Assembly (NCBI GenBank): GCA_014058105.1
Contig: JACGCM010001026.1
Location: 468,533 to 532,532, forward strand
Length of the DNA: 64,000 nt
Direction of reading: 5' to 3'
Origin: Kingdonia uniflora
Lineage: Eukaryota > Streptophyta > Magnoliopsida > Ranunculales > Circaeasteraceae
The translations under genes and the position numbers were made by a program. Positions 47,670 to 59,812 of the stretch are shown here, piece by piece. The notes under the pieces were generated by a model, which saw only the letters and a program-made list of their open reading frames with translations, did not search any database and was not told where the DNA came from. Numbering within the stretch: the stretch's first letter is position 1; every line of letters starts with the position of its first letter.

Positions 47670-48225
47670 CTCGTCTCTCTCTCCCTCATAAATTGTCTAC
47701 AGTTTCAGAGAAAGAAAAAAGTAGTATGCATATCACTGTCAATGAGAGGAGGCGTTTGAGTGCTGATTGCGTTTTGAGAAAAAAAATCTTTATCGAGTGA
47801 TAGGAGATTGTTGGAGAGACGACAAGAACACTCATTTTCAAAGATACGTCCGGGTAAAGCAGAGGATTGTTGTTCAGCAAGTACAGGTTGGTGATGCAAA
47901 ACTTTTGTATGTATGATTTTGGAAGTATTTTGCGTTATGTAGTAATCTGTATTGTTGGTTTTAGAAACTGGGGTTTTTAGGAGATTTTGAAAATAATAAG
48001 AATGAGAGAAGTCTATAATATAAGATTTTTGGTATATATTGTTTTTAGAGAGAAAAAGTATGTTTGTTGAAAAAGAAGAGGGAAATTTTGAAATGTTTTG
48101 ATTTTGGTCTTTTGTTCTGGAATTCAGGGGAATAGACGTGTTGACTGGGTAGAAAGTAGGTCTGTTTATTATGTTTGTAACGTAGTGATAATGATAAAAT
48201 ATGTCTCTGTATCTGTAGGTTCAGT

Positions 48226-51200
48226 ATGCATTCTAAACCTAATATTCTTGATAGTAAGTTTGTAGTCTCGTATGATTTTGAAGAAACATCGTCTTCGGGG
48301 AGGGGAAACGAGTATAGTGTAATGGAGGAAACAGTTAATAGTGTAGGGGCGACGATAAAGGTGGTGGGTCCCAGTAGATCTGAGGATGTGAAAGAAAAGG
48401 AGGACGAAAGGGAGGAAAAGAGAGTCTTTGTCATATACCCAGAGGGGGTGGATGTAGGGAAAGAGTACTTGAGATATAAAAAGAAATATCCAGGAGAGTG
48501 GGGTAGGTATGTGGAGGACCAATATCTTTGGTTCAGAGCCTATGTCCCCGAAAAAGGGAAGGAAACAATGTATTATCAAGTTTAGAAAAGTGGAAGAAGG
48601 GTAGAATTATTATTAGTGAGGGGGTGAGCCTCTCGTATTACAATGGGCATGGGTTATCAGTCCCAAGTTAGGGTTTTTTATGTTTCTTGAATCTGGTCGT
48701 ATATGGCCTAAGAATTCCTCTGACCTTCTTTCACAAAGGGGTTATGAATGCATTACAGTGTTGCCCTGCCCAATTGAATGAGAATGTTTACGAGATGATG
48801 AGGGTGTTTGAGGCGCTGAACGAAAAATGGAGGAGGGAAGGGACTGTGAAGCAATTCGCAGCTGAAGATGTTTTGAAAATTTATAAATTTAAGTATATGG
48901 AGGGTCAAAATAATGGTTACCTATATAGTGACTCGGTGAGGCCGAAATTTATTTATTTTGAGTCTACGGGTAAACCATAGAACGACCATCTTGTGTGGGT
49001 TGAGGGTAGCTGTTTACAGGTTCTAGATGACCAATGCTCGAGATGAACCATAGATATTATAATCCGAGTAGGTAATGTTGACCAACCTTCGAATAGTTGA
49101 TTGCTATGTCCTCATGTCTGTATGACTGATATTTTGTTCTTTTGTATTGGCAGAGCCCAAACCGTTGGCTACCCCGAATAAGACTAGTCTTTTCGATTGT
49201 GTTGCTCGCGACCAGGATGAGGTAACAGAGGTACTTAGTGAATTGGGTATCTGAAGACATAAACGAGTAGATTCAATAGTGCTAAAAGTTCAGCGAGCTC
49301 ACAAAAAATGAGCTATGGCCGAGGGGAAAGCTGCAGAGACCGTTACTGACTTGCTTAGTTCCCTACCTTTTGTCCCTCAGACTACCAAGCGGCTTACCCG
49401 TAAATCCTGCAAGCCAGCGCAGTACAGTGGTCTGGCTATTAGGGATGTGCCCGAAGAACAAGAGATCGCAAAGCCTGCTGCTGGTGGCGTGCAGAAAAAA
49501 CTTGAAGTGAGCGTGTCCGACTTGGGGATGTTGAGAAGAGTCTGAAGAGGAAACGACCTGTGGAGGAGGACTGTGACCAAACTAAACCTCATGCTGCTGT
49601 CAATATGAGATAGTTAGAGCGGCGGTATTGTCATATGGTGGGGACTGACTCGCAGAAGCTCGAGGATGAGTATCTTGAGTACACATTCGCGGTATGTGGT
49701 TTGAAAAAACTGTTTACTTGATGTTGCTTGTGAATTGAATGAAACTGTTGAACGGACTCTTATGTTTTGTTATATTGCCAGCTGTCTATGATGCTAAAGG
49801 GGACCAGACAATGTTTGGACAAGAGAGGCCAAGAATTTGAGGCTCTGACGCTGAAGTTCGAGTTTTAGTCAGCTAGTGTGAAGGAGTTCGAGGTTGACCT
49901 TCAGTTGGAGAGAGAAAAGGGTTACGGATGCTATCGCAGCTATAGAAAAGTATAGTGAGTTGTCAAAGCATGATAAGCTCATGTCTGAAGCGGTTGCAGC
50001 AGCCTTTGGCTAGGGATCACTTCTTCAATTCGTACTACTATTTTGGGTTGAGTGTTAATGATGTGGCTTTAGCTCAAAATGGTAGGTATGCGGAAATCGA
50101 GCTCCCTACTGAGGAGGAACAGATGGGTGGTGCTACTGCTTGTGTGGCTGAGACAGTTTTGGGTCTTTCTCCAGGCAGTGCGGAGGTAGTCCGTACTATT
50201 GAGCAGACAGTGGACCCTCTGTTGGAACGTGCTAAAATAGTTCTCTCTCCGGGGAATACACTAAAATCTCCTTCTGAGGTAGACATTAGCAAGCTTCTTT
50301 AAATATTCTGTGGTACCTTGTCTTATGTTTTTCAGTTCATGTGACTTAGATTGTGATAGTACTCTGTATAATTGTACACTATTTTTCTTTTGAGTGATAT
50401 TTTAAAATATGTTGTTCATGAATATTAGTATTGAAATAAGATATTTGTAATCTGTGTAGGAGATATAGCGTTTGAGAAAAACGAACTCTGAGTTGGAGAA
50501 GTTACTGAGTAAAGCGAGGGACTCCGTGGCCCGTATTCAACATGTACTTAACAAAACTGAATACGAGAGAAGGGAATTTAAGTTAAATTCAGAGAAAACT
50601 TTTAAAGAGTTATATGATCTGCAATGTAAATATGCTAAGATACAAGTTGAAAGAGACGAAGTATTAAGAAAGGATGAGGAAAGGGGAGGATTAGTTTGTA
50701 AACTGAGAGAGTTGGTCTATTTTAACGACCTGAGTGATAAGGTGAGGTGTCAGAGCATGCTATTAGCTCTGACCCTATACTTTGAGGTCGAAATAGATAG
50801 TGAACGAGGGTTAAAAGAGGCTTATGTAGAGCTGTTGAGGGAAAGAGGTGTAGTTCCAGACCCAGCTCAAGTTATGTTTTTAGCTCAAGAAGCACGCAAT
50901 CGTCATAGTTTAGAAGCGAAAAAATATTCTGCTCGGGCTGGTGTGTCTGTTGTCTAGGGTGATATAGAACCTTTATCTGATATCTTGGGCTTTTTTGTAG
51001 GATCGGAGGGATATGAGGATTATGTTTTTCAGGATAAGGAAAGAACAAATAGAGGTTCAATCACAATTATTGGGTGAGGTAAAAGTATTACAGGATGAGT
51101 TATCGCAGCACGTGGAGCAAAAAATATCTTTAGCAACGCGGCTGTCGAAAGAAGTGGCAACTCGAATGAAGGTAGAGGCTGAAATGAGGTATTTAGGTGT

Positions 51201-53032
51201 GCTCCTGAAAAATACGCGTCAACGGTTGCACTAAGTACAAATGATATTGAAGGAGCATTTGCACCCATCGCGAGCAAAGGTCGCTGCTCGAACGAAGTAT
51301 GAGCGTCACATAGATAGTGTTACTGAGTTTTATGGAGGAAAATTGTCTAGGGTAGAGAACATTTTTAGGAAGTTCGTAGAGGAATGTAGGAAGGATTTTG
51401 AAGTGGAGAATGCCAAGGTAGAAAACTTGTGGTTTATCCGAGGCGAAGGAGGAATTATTGGTGACCACCCCCTTCCTAGGTCGCGGGGGGGGGGGGGGGG
51501 GTTGTCAGAAGAGGAAGAAGTCGAATATCTGATACCCCGAACGCGATGCAAATCATGCCAACAAGAGGTTGTGATCTTTATCACGCTAGCAGACATGCAG
51601 GTGTCGGATGGGAAGGCAGTGATAGGCAAGTTGCGGTCGTCTCCTGTCCGAAAGAGTCCCAAATAGAGTAGTTTTGTCTTCTTGCGACTAGTCCTTCGTA
51701 CTGTTTGATGATAAATGTAATATGTGTTTTGTGAGAACAGAATGGTGTATCTAACTTGCTCAGATACGATGTTTTTGATGTAGTTTTGTCAAATGTTAGA
51801 TGTGCTCTGTTGTTATGGAAAAAAAAACTATTGTAAATGTAATCCGTTATGCATAGGTGGACCTGTCTGTTATACAAGGTTAGTGCGACGCATTACGTGT
51901 TAAGAATAAATGAATGCGTACTGAGCTTAGATAGAGTCAGTGTATCATAAAAGGTGCTATTGAAGCAGAAGAAAAGTTGAGGGCTGAAATGAGTGAAAAA
52001 CATCATGAGAAAGAAATAGTATTGTCTGCTAGTTTGAGAAGAATAAGGAGTTTAGAAGAAAAGATAAGGGGAAAGTGTGTCAAGGTTGGAAGTGGCTCGG
52101 GACGAGCTGGTCAGGAAAGTGTTGAATTGTTGTCGGTGCGAACGCAAATTGTAGAACTACTAGTTGCATTAGAGGCTGAAGGAAATAATGTGAAGGAGTT
52201 GCAGTTTCAAGTGAATATGCATGGAGCAGAGCTAAATGATGTTAGAGCTCATGCTCGCAAATACGAAACATTGTGGTTGGTTTACTGGGTTACGGGAAAG
52301 AAGATGGAGGAGGTTTTTGCCAACCAGAATGAAGCCATAGAGAAGGACTAGAACAAAATATGCTATCTAGAACAATTTTTGCAAGCGCGACATTTGGATA
52401 TCTTGGAATATCAGTCCAAAAATGACCGACATCGAAGTACGAATACGAAGCTGGAGGAGGATCTATTGCGGTTGGAGATAAGTTATGATACGAAGAGGGT
52501 AGAGTGTGCAGGTTATGAAAATTCGGTACCTTTGATTTACCATATGGACAATTATGTGACAGTGTTAGAAGCTCGGAATGTGGATGTGCGTCGTGCGAAA
52601 CAACGAGTTGACGATCATTACAAGCAACTGGAAGATACTCTGAAAGAAGCGCAACATAAGTTGAGCGAACTTCTTCTTAGTAAGCAGGTGAAAAATAAGG
52701 CGGGTGGAAGTCACGAGAAGGAGATGGCCGCAGTAGTATCGTTCTTCGCGACTAAATTGAAGAGACTGGAAGTGGAAAGCCATAGGGTATATGATGATTT
52801 GACTTCTCAAGGTATTGAATGCGAGATGGAAGTAATCCGAACTGCATATTTAGAACCCATGATCTCTCGGATTGGATCGTTTAAACAGAGAATGATTAGG
52901 GAGGGCAAGAAGATTGTTGAGGGGAGGATGCCAGAATTCATGTGTAAGAGCTTACATAAATGTGGTGTAGAGGTCGTAGCAGGATCTTCTAATGTGGGTA
53001 ATGAGTTAAGTGACAGCTCTAGTGAAGAATGA
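48226..53032 (+). pseudogene. Retroelement-associated spliced coiled-coil gene (gypsy-type transposon domain)
   Basis: A chain of open segments with splice-like joints on the plus strand: 48226-48585, 48687-49000, 49315-49690, 49781-49880, 49955-50302, 50472-50957, 51002-51666 and 51958-53032. A clean GT-AG intron is seen at about 49691-49780. The segment VVYGLRIPLTFFHKGVMNAL with FVEALNEKW-like FEALNEKWRREG resembles the 'putative gypsy type transposon' domain (PF04195), which is found in plant retroelement-linked proteins. From about 50470 on the product is a long coiled coil rich in Glu, Lys and Leu, ending near KRLEVESHRVYDDLTSQGIE. Stops at 48978-48980 (KP-W-NDHL, TAG for TGG), 51232-51234 (CAA to TAA) and 52349-52351 look like point decay. 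Its C-terminal part is related to the antisense frame at 60485-63238. Confidence 0.55.
51485..51501. repeat. Run of 17 G inside the coiled-coil gene
   Basis: Seventeen consecutive G bases in an open segment, read as a polyglycine run before LSEEEEVEY. Such a run is prone to slippage and also to sequencing error, and on RNA it could form a quadruplex. Confidence 0.8.
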
Positions 53033-53184
53033 GTAATGAGTTGTATGTGTACGCACAATGGATAAAAGAGATATGTATGTGTAAAGAAATAGTTAAAGAT
53101 GAGCAGTGAACTGTACTAACCGTATGAGGTACCAATGATAATGTATGTAAAATAATGCGATATGTGATCGGGTCAGCCAAAGTG

Positions 53185-53736
53185 GCAAATGATCTGTGAT
53201 GCATGAGATGATCTCTTTGGCTGGAGTGACGAATGATCCGTGATGTAGTTTAGGTTATTGATTTGGCTGAAGCAACAAATGACCTGTAATATAGGTTAAA
53301 TGGTAGATTCAGGCGAAGCCACGAATGACCTATAATCTGTGTATAGAAATTATGTAGGGTAATCGAATCCAAGTATTTCCTTGGTGTAAGATTGACGTAC
53401 GGTGTATGTGTTAGATAGATCAGTTTGGCCGAAGCAACAAAGGATCTATAATCTAGTTTAGATGGTCAATTTGGGCGAAGCAACAAATGACCTATAATCT
53501 GTATATAGAAATTTTGTAGGGCAATCGAACACAAGTATTTCATTGGTGTAAGATTGACGTGCGGTGTATGTGTTAGATATATCAGTTTGGCAAAAACAAC
53601 AAATGACCTGTAATCTAGTTTAGATGGTCGATTTGGCCGAAGCAACAATTGACCTGTAATTTGTATATATAAATTTTATAGGGCAATCGAACACAAGTAT
53701 TTCATTGGTGTAAGATTGAGATACAATGAATATATT
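53185..53736. repeat. Tandem repeats, about 160-bp unit with shorter subrepeats
   Basis: Words such as GGCCGAAGCAACAAATGACC and GGGCAATCGAACACAAG recur. Large units start near 53341, 53503 and 53663 (period about 160 bp); the left part also shows a shorter unit of about 50-60 bp around GCAACAAATGACCTGTAAT. The array starts about 150 bases after the end of the plus-strand coiled-coil gene and stops where the gypsy LTR begins. Confidence 0.85.
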
Positions 53737-54350
53737 TGTAGGGACATATCCCTCGTTCTCACTTAAAAACGAGCTCACCTAGTTCGAATTACCTCTATCT
53801 TGGATTCACGCATTTTTAACACTTCCTCCCCAGTCAAACATTCCAACCTACCCCACGAACTGGTTAAGAACGTGTGCCAAACTTTAACCAAAGAGCATTA
53901 TTCAGTCAAAGACACCTGTCTCTCACAAACTTATCAGTTATTCAGTCAACCGCTACTAACCACATTGTTCAAAAAATGTGCTCAAGCACGATAAAAAGTT
54001 GTGAAGTAGGCCTATATAAAGGAAAAGTTCCAAAATAGACAAGGACCAGAAAAATAATACAAAAGATCATCAAGAAACTGCTTATATTTTATTCTCAGCA
54101 ACATTTAAACTTCTTAATTACAAGGTTCAAGCTTTTCTATATCTAAAGATCACTTGTAATAAGATATCCGCCTTAAGCAATAAAGATATTTTTACAAAAA
54201 TTCTCTACTCGAGGTCATGATTTTTACCTATTCAGAGGTTTTCCACGCTAAAATTACGTGTTTCATTTCTTACTTCCATTAGAATATTGTTACAGGTTCA
54301 TTGGTGTGATAGCAAATTCCAAACAATTTCGAGCTTACGGAATTTGGCCA
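53737..54350 (+). repeat. 5' LTR of gypsy element
   Basis: Starts TGTAGGGACATATCCC and ends TTTGGCCA, 614 bp. TATATAAAG near 54012 is a fitting promoter TATA box. The end lies 7 bases before the primer site. The limits rest on TG...CA ends and the primer site, because no second LTR copy is in view to align. Confidence 0.65.
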
Positions 54351-54357
54351 TTATATT

Positions 54358-54377
54358 TGGTGCCGTCTGTGAGAAAG
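54358..54377 (+). promoter_or_regulatory. Primer binding site of gypsy element
   Basis: TGGTGCCGTCTGTGAGAAAG is one or two changes from the TGGCGCCGTCTGTGGGAA type found after the 5' LTR of plant Tat-like gypsy elements, complementary to a tRNA 3' end. The change GCGCC to GTGCC is another C-to-T event. Confidence 0.8.
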
Positions 54378-54427
54378 ATTGCATTTCCACGATATCCTAA
54401 GGCATTCTTTTGCTACAATTTTCGATC

Positions 54428-55218
54428 ATGATTACTTCCAGACGACCGGCTATAGGTACCCAGCTCGAAGTTTCAATGAAGCCGGAGTAACTTACAGAGT
54501 TACGGGAGAATCTTAATGCCAAAATAGATAAACGCACTGAACTCGAACTTCAGTTATCAAAAGATCGGGAGCTCCGAGAGAAAGAGCTCAACACAGAACG
54601 ACAAGCTCGTTTGATAGCGCTCAAGCGACATGAAGATCATATGACAACAATGCAGACTGCCCTAGAGGCTCTATAAAACACTCAACAGGCTCTTCCAGCC
54701 AGAGGTCACGATCAGCTTCCAGAGACCTCCTGTGTTTATGCAAGGAAAATATTGGGACCTCGAGGAGTCCAATCTCAACCACATCCTTTGTCGTCTATTT
54801 GCCACAAGTCTACAGGAGGAACCACTTCGATGGTTCTACTCTCTCCCTGAGGACTCCATCTACACATTCGATCAGCTGCAGAAACAGTTCATCAAGACAT
54901 ATGCTCACAACAGGGATAAAGAGGAAAATGTTTATTCTCTTATCGGTCTTAAACAGTCATAGGGAGAGAAGCTCAAAGAAGTTTTTAGAGATCGCGCAAA
55001 AAGTGGATAACCTCGATCAGAAAACAGCTGTTACGACTTTCACCAATACGCTCCGGCTTGACTGCAAGGCCAAAGAATACCTTTTCCTCAACAAACCTGT
55101 GACCTTGGAGGAGATGATCACCAAGGTCAACAGTTATGTCGACTTGGAGAGGATAATTTTTGAGCGACAAAAATCTACTAAATCTGTCCTCTCCAACAAG
55201 GGTCCGTCTACAAATTGA
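54428..55218 (+). pseudogene. Gypsy gag, broken
   Basis: Opens MITSRRPAIGTQLE and a charged coil (LTELRENLNAKIDKRTELEL), with TAA stops in place of likely CAA codons. After a frameshift near 54725 comes the retrotransposon gag domain (PF03732): LCRLFATSLQEEPLRWFYSL and FDQLQKQFIKTYAHNRD, then a TAG for CAG at 54960-54962 (KQ-S-stop-GEK) and another frameshift to TTFTNTLRLDCKAKEYLFL. It would have formed the virus-like particle core. Confidence 0.85.
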
Positions 55219-56255
55219 GCCAAGAAACAGAAGGAGGAACAGGGAGATCTGAAGCACACCAAGGGCAATACTGGCTACCCTCAGAAAGGCGGTCCGCATA
55301 ACAAACCCATCCTCCCAAAGATAAACGTTCGAATCTTCATAATTTTTCTACTGCTTTTGAAGGATACACTCTACAGCTCTTCTCAACCACTGGAACCGAT
55401 CGATAGCCGACCATATTGCCTGCATCATATGGTAAACCATCATGCAACTGACAATTGTTATGTTTTACAGAGGTTGCTCGGATATATTTTTAAAGAGGGA
55501 TGGATGCTCAAATATATTATCGACCTAAAGTCATATAAAGATGGCAGCTATAAGAAGCAGCTTGAAGTTATTCAGGTCAATGATCAAGCGGAGGAGAAAC
55601 ATCTTTACCATATGTGTCATAGCAACATTATCAAAATCAATCAGATCACCAATTCTAATAGATCGAAGTGCAGGAGACTATCGGAATGCTGCGATCTCAC
55701 ACCTCAAGACAAAGAAGCCAAACTTCTTCCCGAGTCGAGCAATCGCCGGCTTGGCATCTCCTTCAAAGATTGTGATTCTAGCCATGTCAAATTTCCACAT
55801 CATTATGCGTTAGTAATAATGCTTAAAATGAATAAGTTTGTCATGCACACAATGATGATCGATACTGGAAGTGGTATTGAGATTCTTTTTCATAGTACTA
55901 TCGAGCAAATGAGTTTGGTCGACCAAGTTATTTAGAGCGACAACGATATCAGTGGGTTCAATGGTTCCAGGGAAGAACGAGTAGGCAATATCATCTTACC
56001 TATTACTGCAAGACCAGCCACCATCGACGTCGTTTTCTATGTCATTAACGCTAAATCTCGTTATCTTGGGATTATGGGCCGCAGCTGGATTCACAACATG
56101 GAAGCTATCGCTTCCAACTATCATCAAGGACTCCGATTCAAACACGACAACTGTATTTATGAGATCAGAGGTAGTCATAAGCTTTCTCGAGCTTGTAAAA
56201 ATACCATCTATGCTATCCAAGATACTTCTGACAAATTTGTTGCATATCAATTATA
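55219..56255 (+). pseudogene. Gypsy gag-pol linker and aspartic protease
   Basis: The segment RPYCLHHMVNHHATDNCYVL is the Cys/His linker usual before Tat-type proteases. The protease active site is MIDTGSGIEILF near 55855-55890. The remainder follows with stops between segments: LPITARPATIDVVFYVI and LGIMGRSWIHNMEAIASNYH, matching the family pattern ILGR.WLH.MKAV.S.YH. The stop at 56254-56256 (TAG) fits a decayed CAG. Confidence 0.8.
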
Positions 56256-56389
56256 GGAAGCTGATCACCTCAACGATCAAACATCAATAGATGAGCCCAT
56301 AAAATATATCAATATTGATGGACCAAGCAGAGGTACTTTCATTGGTACTAAATTGGTTTAGCATGAAAAAGATACTCTCATTCAGTTCT

Positions 56390-57036
56390 TGCAACTCAAT
56401 CGGGATGTTTTTGCATGGTCTTTCAAAGAAATGCCTGGGGTCGATCCGACCAAGGCATGTCACAAATTGGCCATTAATATCAATGCACTGAGGTCAAACA
56501 GAAATAGCGTTGACTATCACCTCGACTTCGAGATGAAGTTAACACTGAGATCGAGAAATTGATTAAAGTGGGATTCATTCGAGAAGCCAAATATCCAGAC
56601 TGGATATCCAACATTGTCGTTATCCCAAAGATGAACGGAAAGGTTCAAGTTTGCATAGATTTCACCGATCTGAATAAACATACTCCCAATGATAGTTTCC
56701 CTCTTCCTAACATTCATCAGATCCTCTATTCTACGGCAGGCCATGACCTCCTATCTATGATAGACGCTGCTTCGGGGTATAATCAAATTCCACTTTTGGA
56801 AGAAGATCAAGAAAAGACAACTTTCATCACTGAAAGAGGTTTTTATTGTTACAAAGTCATGCCCTTCGGACTCAAGAACGCAAGTGCCACATATCAACGG
56901 TTGATGACAACTATATTCAAAACACACCTAGAGAAAGTCGTTGAACTCTACATCGACGATCTCTTGTGCAAAAACGTACAGTCAGCCAATTCTCATATCT
57001 TAACACTATATTCAACATTCTTCGATCTTACATAAT
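56390..57036 (+). pseudogene. Gypsy reverse transcriptase, broken
   Basis: Starts with NRDVFAWSFKEMPGVDP and HKLAININ, then after a small frameshift near 56520 LIKVGFIREAKYPDWISNIV. Catalytic motifs are kept: first Asp in SMIDAASGYNQI and the YIDD box in VELYIDDLLCKN. The palm segment FCYKVMPFGLKNASATYQRL-like motif YKVMPFGLKNASATYQRL is present. A frameshift follows near 57030. Confidence 0.88.
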
Positions 57037-58440
57037 GCATCTCAACCCTAATAAGTGCCAATTTGGAGTATATTCTGGTCGTTTTCTAGGCCACCTCATC
57101 AACAAGAAGGGGATTGAGGCCGATCCGAATTAGATTCGGGCTCTCATCAACATGCCCTCTCCAAAAACGACAAAAGACGTTCAGAAACTTGCCGGTAAGA
57201 TTGCCGCAAACAACTGTTTCGTTTCTAAATCTTCAGACCGCTGCTATTGGTTATTCCTATTACTCCGTAGTTGTACCAGACGAGAAAAAGTTTAGTCAAA
57301 TGTAGAGGTCATCTGGATACCAGAATGCGAAGTAGATTTTCAGGATCTCAAAACCTATTTGGGGAGGTCTCCTATAATGAGCACCCCAATAGATAATGAG
57401 GAATTGATTATCTACCTAGTAGTCACAAATAATTCCCTCAGCTCGGTTCTCATTCGCTTGGAAGGGAAAGTAAAAAAACTAGTCTATTTTATCAGCAAGA
57501 CCCTCATACCAGCGGAAACGAGGTATTTTAAAATTGAGAAACTTCTTTTTACTCTTGTTTACACTTCGTAGAAGCTCAAGTATTACTTCCAAGCTCATTC
57601 AGTCAAAGTCATGACGAACTACCCACTTCGGGTGGTTCTATCCAAAAAAGAGAAATTAAGAAGAGTGCAACAGTGGTTAGTCAGTTTGGGAGAACATGAT
57701 ATCAAGTTTAAACAACGACATTCCAAAATAGGTCAGGCCATTGTCGATTTCCTCATGAATTTTCTAGTAGAGGATCTCGAGTAGGAGGAGCACGACCCTA
57801 ACCTTATAGAGGAAACCCCCAAAGATCCACCCCCAAGTCATTTGACGAGTGAGCTGAATGGATCACTACAGCAGGGTGGAAACTTCTCACAGATGGATCA
57901 GCAGGACCCGCAGGGTCAGGAATCGAAATCGTTTTGATTACCCCTTCCCATGACAGAATTGAGAAATTAATCCGCTTAGATTTTGAGGCCTCAAATAATA
58001 TCACCGAGTACGAAGCTCTCATTCATGAACTCGACCTCGCTCTTGAGCTCAATATTCCCAAACTCTTAGTTCACACAGATTCACTACTCATCGTCCACCA
58101 TTACTCTGAGCAATATAAGAAGAATAGAAAGATGATCGAATACGTAGCCCTCGTTACAGATAAGATGAGCAAGTTTGTGAAAGCAACTCTTGATTATCTT
58201 CCTCGAGGTGAAAATAGACACGCCAATTTCTTGGCATATCTAGCTGGGGTATTGGGTACCGAAGCTCGATATCTTCAGGTCGAAATCATTTCAACCCCTA
58301 GCATTGATCGCATTTCTATATGCACGATCAACACTGGGAGGGATAAAGGGGGAGAAGATGATTGGCGAAAGCCTTTCTTAGCCTACCTCGGTGTCGACAA
58401 CAATTGCAACAGACCACTCCCAACAGATCTAAAAGAGCGT
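57037..58440 (+). pseudogene. Gypsy RNase H plus archaeal-type RNase H
   Basis: First RNase H: YLVVTNNSLSSVLIR, VYFISKTLIPAETRYFKIEK and YYFQAHSVKVMT, with stops at 57132 (TAG for CAG in PN-Q-IRAL) and 57569. After a linker comes a second domain of archaeal type: AGWKLLTDGSAGPAGSGIEI, EASNNITEYEALIHELDLAL, HTDSLLIVHHYSEQYKK and LDYLPRGENRHANFLAYLAG, in a frame open over 57934-58443. Two RNase H domains in this order mark the Tat lineage of plant gypsy elements. Confidence 0.85.
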
Positions 58441-58554
58441 TGATAGCTGATCAACAACTCGAGGAACTGCACTAATCAGAACGATATACTATACCACCTT
58501 TCAGTCACAGGGCCTTACCTTAAGTGCCTCTCCAAACTAAAAGTATATGAATTA

Positions 58555-59577
58555 CTCTGCGAGTTGTGGCTCCCATACCGCAGGTCTATCACTAGCAAAC
58601 AGAGCTATTACACAAGAGTATTCTGGCCTGGCATGCGCAAGCAAGTAGAGGAGTACACACGCAGATGCGACACCTGCCCAAGGCATGGACACATGATATG
58701 CTCCCCTGTGCTCAAACTCCAAGCAAGAAAGGTGTTCTGGCCATTCAAAAGATGGGCACTTGATCTCGTCGGTGAATTCCCTAACTCTCCAGGTAGCCGC
58801 CGTCACCTACTCGTAGCTACCGATTATTTTGCGAAATGGGTAGAAGCAGTTCCACTATGTCGAACCAGAGAAGAAGATGTCATCTCTTTTATCTGGGAAC
58901 ACATCATCACTCGATTTGGGTACCCCCACCTAATTCGTATCGATAACAGGCCCCAATTTATGGGAGAAAAAATTGTAACCTTCCTCAACCAACATAATAT
59001 CATCCACTCACCGTCCAATCTTTACTATCCTCAAGGTAATGGCCAAACCAAAATCACCAACAAAACCATCGGGATGGACTCAAAAAATGGCTTTACTCAC
59101 AGAAAAAAAAGTAATTGGGCTCGAGAATTGCCTCATGTCCTATAGACATATCATACCACTCCCAGACAGTCAACATGATGCACCCCATTCCTCCTTGCCT
59201 ATGGCACTGAGGCCGCCATTCCTTTTGAATACCATCATCCAGTTCGAGATCACGAGCTGACCGATGAGGAAAATGAGTTTGAATTGGCTTGCAACCTTAA
59301 TATGATCGATAAAACCAGGAACACGCCATCGCTAACCTAGGTAGGTCGTACAACAACCGAGTCAGGAGCCGTACCTTTCAAGTCGATGATCTCGTCCTCT
59401 GAGAGATTCTACAAAATCGTAAAGAGCCTCACACTGGAAAATTAGCCGATAATTGGGAAGGTCCATTCATTATCACAGGTCTCTCAGGCCTGGGATTATA
59501 TCATCTCATGACAGAAGAAGGAATCCCCATTTCAAATCCTTAGAATACTAGGCGACTGAAACGGTACTATCGTTAAG
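58555..59577 (+). pseudogene. Gypsy integrase with altered catalytic Glu
   Basis: Zinc-binding part: SYYTRVFWPGMRKQVEEYTR and RCDTCPRHG. Core: WALDLVGEFPNSPGSRRHLL with the first Asp, IRIDNRPQFMGEKIV with the second, and QGNGQTKITNKTI, where the third catalytic residue, Glu in the family motif NGQAE.TN, is Lys (GAA to AAA). The C-terminal part is in another frame: RVRSRTFQVDDLVL, a TGA from CGA, NWEGPFIITGLSGLGLYHL, and NP-stop-NTRRLKRYYR with TAG for TGG, then a natural stop near 59575. It cannot be active. Confidence 0.87.
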
Positions 59578-59812
59578 CGTTTTACAACTTTAATTTTGTT
59601 GCTCGTTTATTTTGTTTTGTTTTCTCAATTCCAAAAGTGAGATTTTCATCTCCATTCAATGTAAATCCTGAACCAATTAATGAAACTTTCAAGTTCTTCA
59701 CAACATCTCTACTTACGTAGATTTAACCATATTCTACAGATTAAACCATAGATCATACTAGCTTTTAATCGATCATATACTAGCTCAATTAAGGATAACA
59801 CTTGGTTCGGCT

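Noticed and set aside
48045..48579. Minus-strand frames opposite 48226-48585
   Set aside because: Antisense shadows; the plus-strand frame fits the downstream segments in order and composition.
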